Source of the DNA: Symbiodinium natans
Taxonomy: Eukaryota; Sar; Dinophyceae; Suessiales; Symbiodiniaceae
Length of the DNA stretch: 64,000 bases
Assembly (NCBI GenBank): GCA_905221605.1
Contig: CAJNDS010000495.1
Location: forward strand, 1 to 64,000
Direction of reading: 5' to 3'
Position 1 is the stretch's first letter; the number at the start of each line of letters is the position of its first letter. Shown in pieces: positions 63,657 through 64,000 of this stretch. The notes beneath the pieces are model-generated. The model saw nothing but the letters and a program-made list of their open reading frames with translations, did not search any database and was not told where the DNA came from. Both the position numbers and the translations under genes were made by a program.

Positions 63657-64000
63657 TCATTGAGGGTCTGGATCAGCCACCTCAACGTCCAGCGTAGCCG
63701 CTGTCTGGAGATCAGGATTCAAGATAACCTCACCCGAGATCTCCACTTCAATGTTGTTTTCGGCACTAAGGATTCTGACGTGCCGCATCTTCCCGGAGGC
63801 ACGGAAAATTTGAACTTGCTGGTCGTCGCGGAGATGTATTGACGCGACACCTGTCGTGGTCCACCGCGTATGGAAAGTCACCACACCCAGACGCTTTCCA
63901 AAATCCGAGCTGGTTCCCCTCGGGGGAAACCACCAAAAGCATTCTAAGTCGTCGAAGGCAGACACATGCAATCGCTTGTCCTCCTGCCCAGCAATCTGCA
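63657..64000 (-). CDS. 3' end of a gene running off the right edge; function unknown
   Basis: An open frame enters from the right edge (QIAGQEDKRLHVSAFDDLEC) and ends in TGA at 63657-63659. It reads ECFWWFPPRGTSSDFGKRLG, then beta-rich sequence (SIHLRDDQQVQIFRASGKMR, NNIEVEISGEVILN). Charged and aromatic residues alternate as in a beta-sandwich, but no family is recognised. The start is outside the window. Confidence 0.6.
   Translation of the reverse strand, partial: QIAGQEDKRLHVSAFDDLECFWWFPPRGTSSDFGKRLGVVTFHTRWTTTGVASIHLRDDQQVQIFRASGKMRHVRILSAENNIEVEISGEVILNPDLQTAATLDVEVADPDPQ

Noticed and set aside
1-64000. tRNA, rRNA, spliced-leader relics or a poly(A)-tailed retrogene
   Set aside because: None was noticed by eye. 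A covariance-model scan and a search for the dinoflagellate spliced-leader 22-mer would settle this.

Overview
The window looks like nuclear DNA of a dinoflagellate, most probably from the Suessiales/Symbiodiniaceae or a close relative. Four things support this. (1) TTTAGGG/CCCTAAA telomere-type repeats are scattered everywhere as short interstitial arrays. (2) Exons are short, and their introns use GC and GA 5' splice sites as well as GT, with a G usually following the AG acceptor. (3) Several proteins belong to families I know as multicopy in dinoflagellate genomes. (4) Low-complexity DNA is very abundant. The species cannot be named from sequence alone.

Layout. 0-12 kb (+ strand): minisatellite and microsatellite DNA surrounds a broken multi-exon gene (about 1.55-5.03 kb), a 358-codon two-exon gene (8.70-9.88 kb) and a 558-codon transposase-like gene (10.25-11.93 kb). 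13.4-16.9 kb (- strand): a secreted S53 peptidase (sedolisin/TPP1-like) in six exons. 18.4-23.2 kb (- strand): one gene of about 15 exons encoding a dual-specificity phosphatase fused to a Rab-GAP TBC domain. 26.5-33.6 kb (- strand): exons of a RING/TRAF-type zinc-finger protein with a coiled-coil tail built from duplicated exons. 35.9-44.5 kb (- strand): a zinc-finger, WWE, coiled-coil and PARP-catalytic gene in about 18 exons. 45-55 kb: mostly repeats, with isolated exon-like islands on both strands. 55.8-61.8 kb (- strand): multi-span membrane protein exons, the last with a PAS-like region. 63.66 kb to the right edge (- strand): the 3' end of another gene.

The main observation is architectural. 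Many of these exons are under 150 bp and too short to stand out as ORFs. They become visible only when protein families are followed from island to island. The introns between them are largely telomere-type repeat arrays. At least one array, between phosphatase exons 3 and 4, is inverted (TTTAGGG then CCCTAAA) and flanked by a perfect 10-bp direct repeat that contains both splice sites. That is what insertion of telomeric DNA followed by its adoption as an intron would leave. Inverted-repeat elements resembling introners and MITEs occur in the same introns. Exon joins given below are my readings by phase and family similarity. They need transcript data.

Functionally the four - strand genes cover protein turnover (secreted peptidase, RING/TRAF), phosphorylation and membrane traffic (DUSP-TBC) and ADP-ribosylation (PARP). 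Nothing suggests a shared pathway or operon-like organisation.
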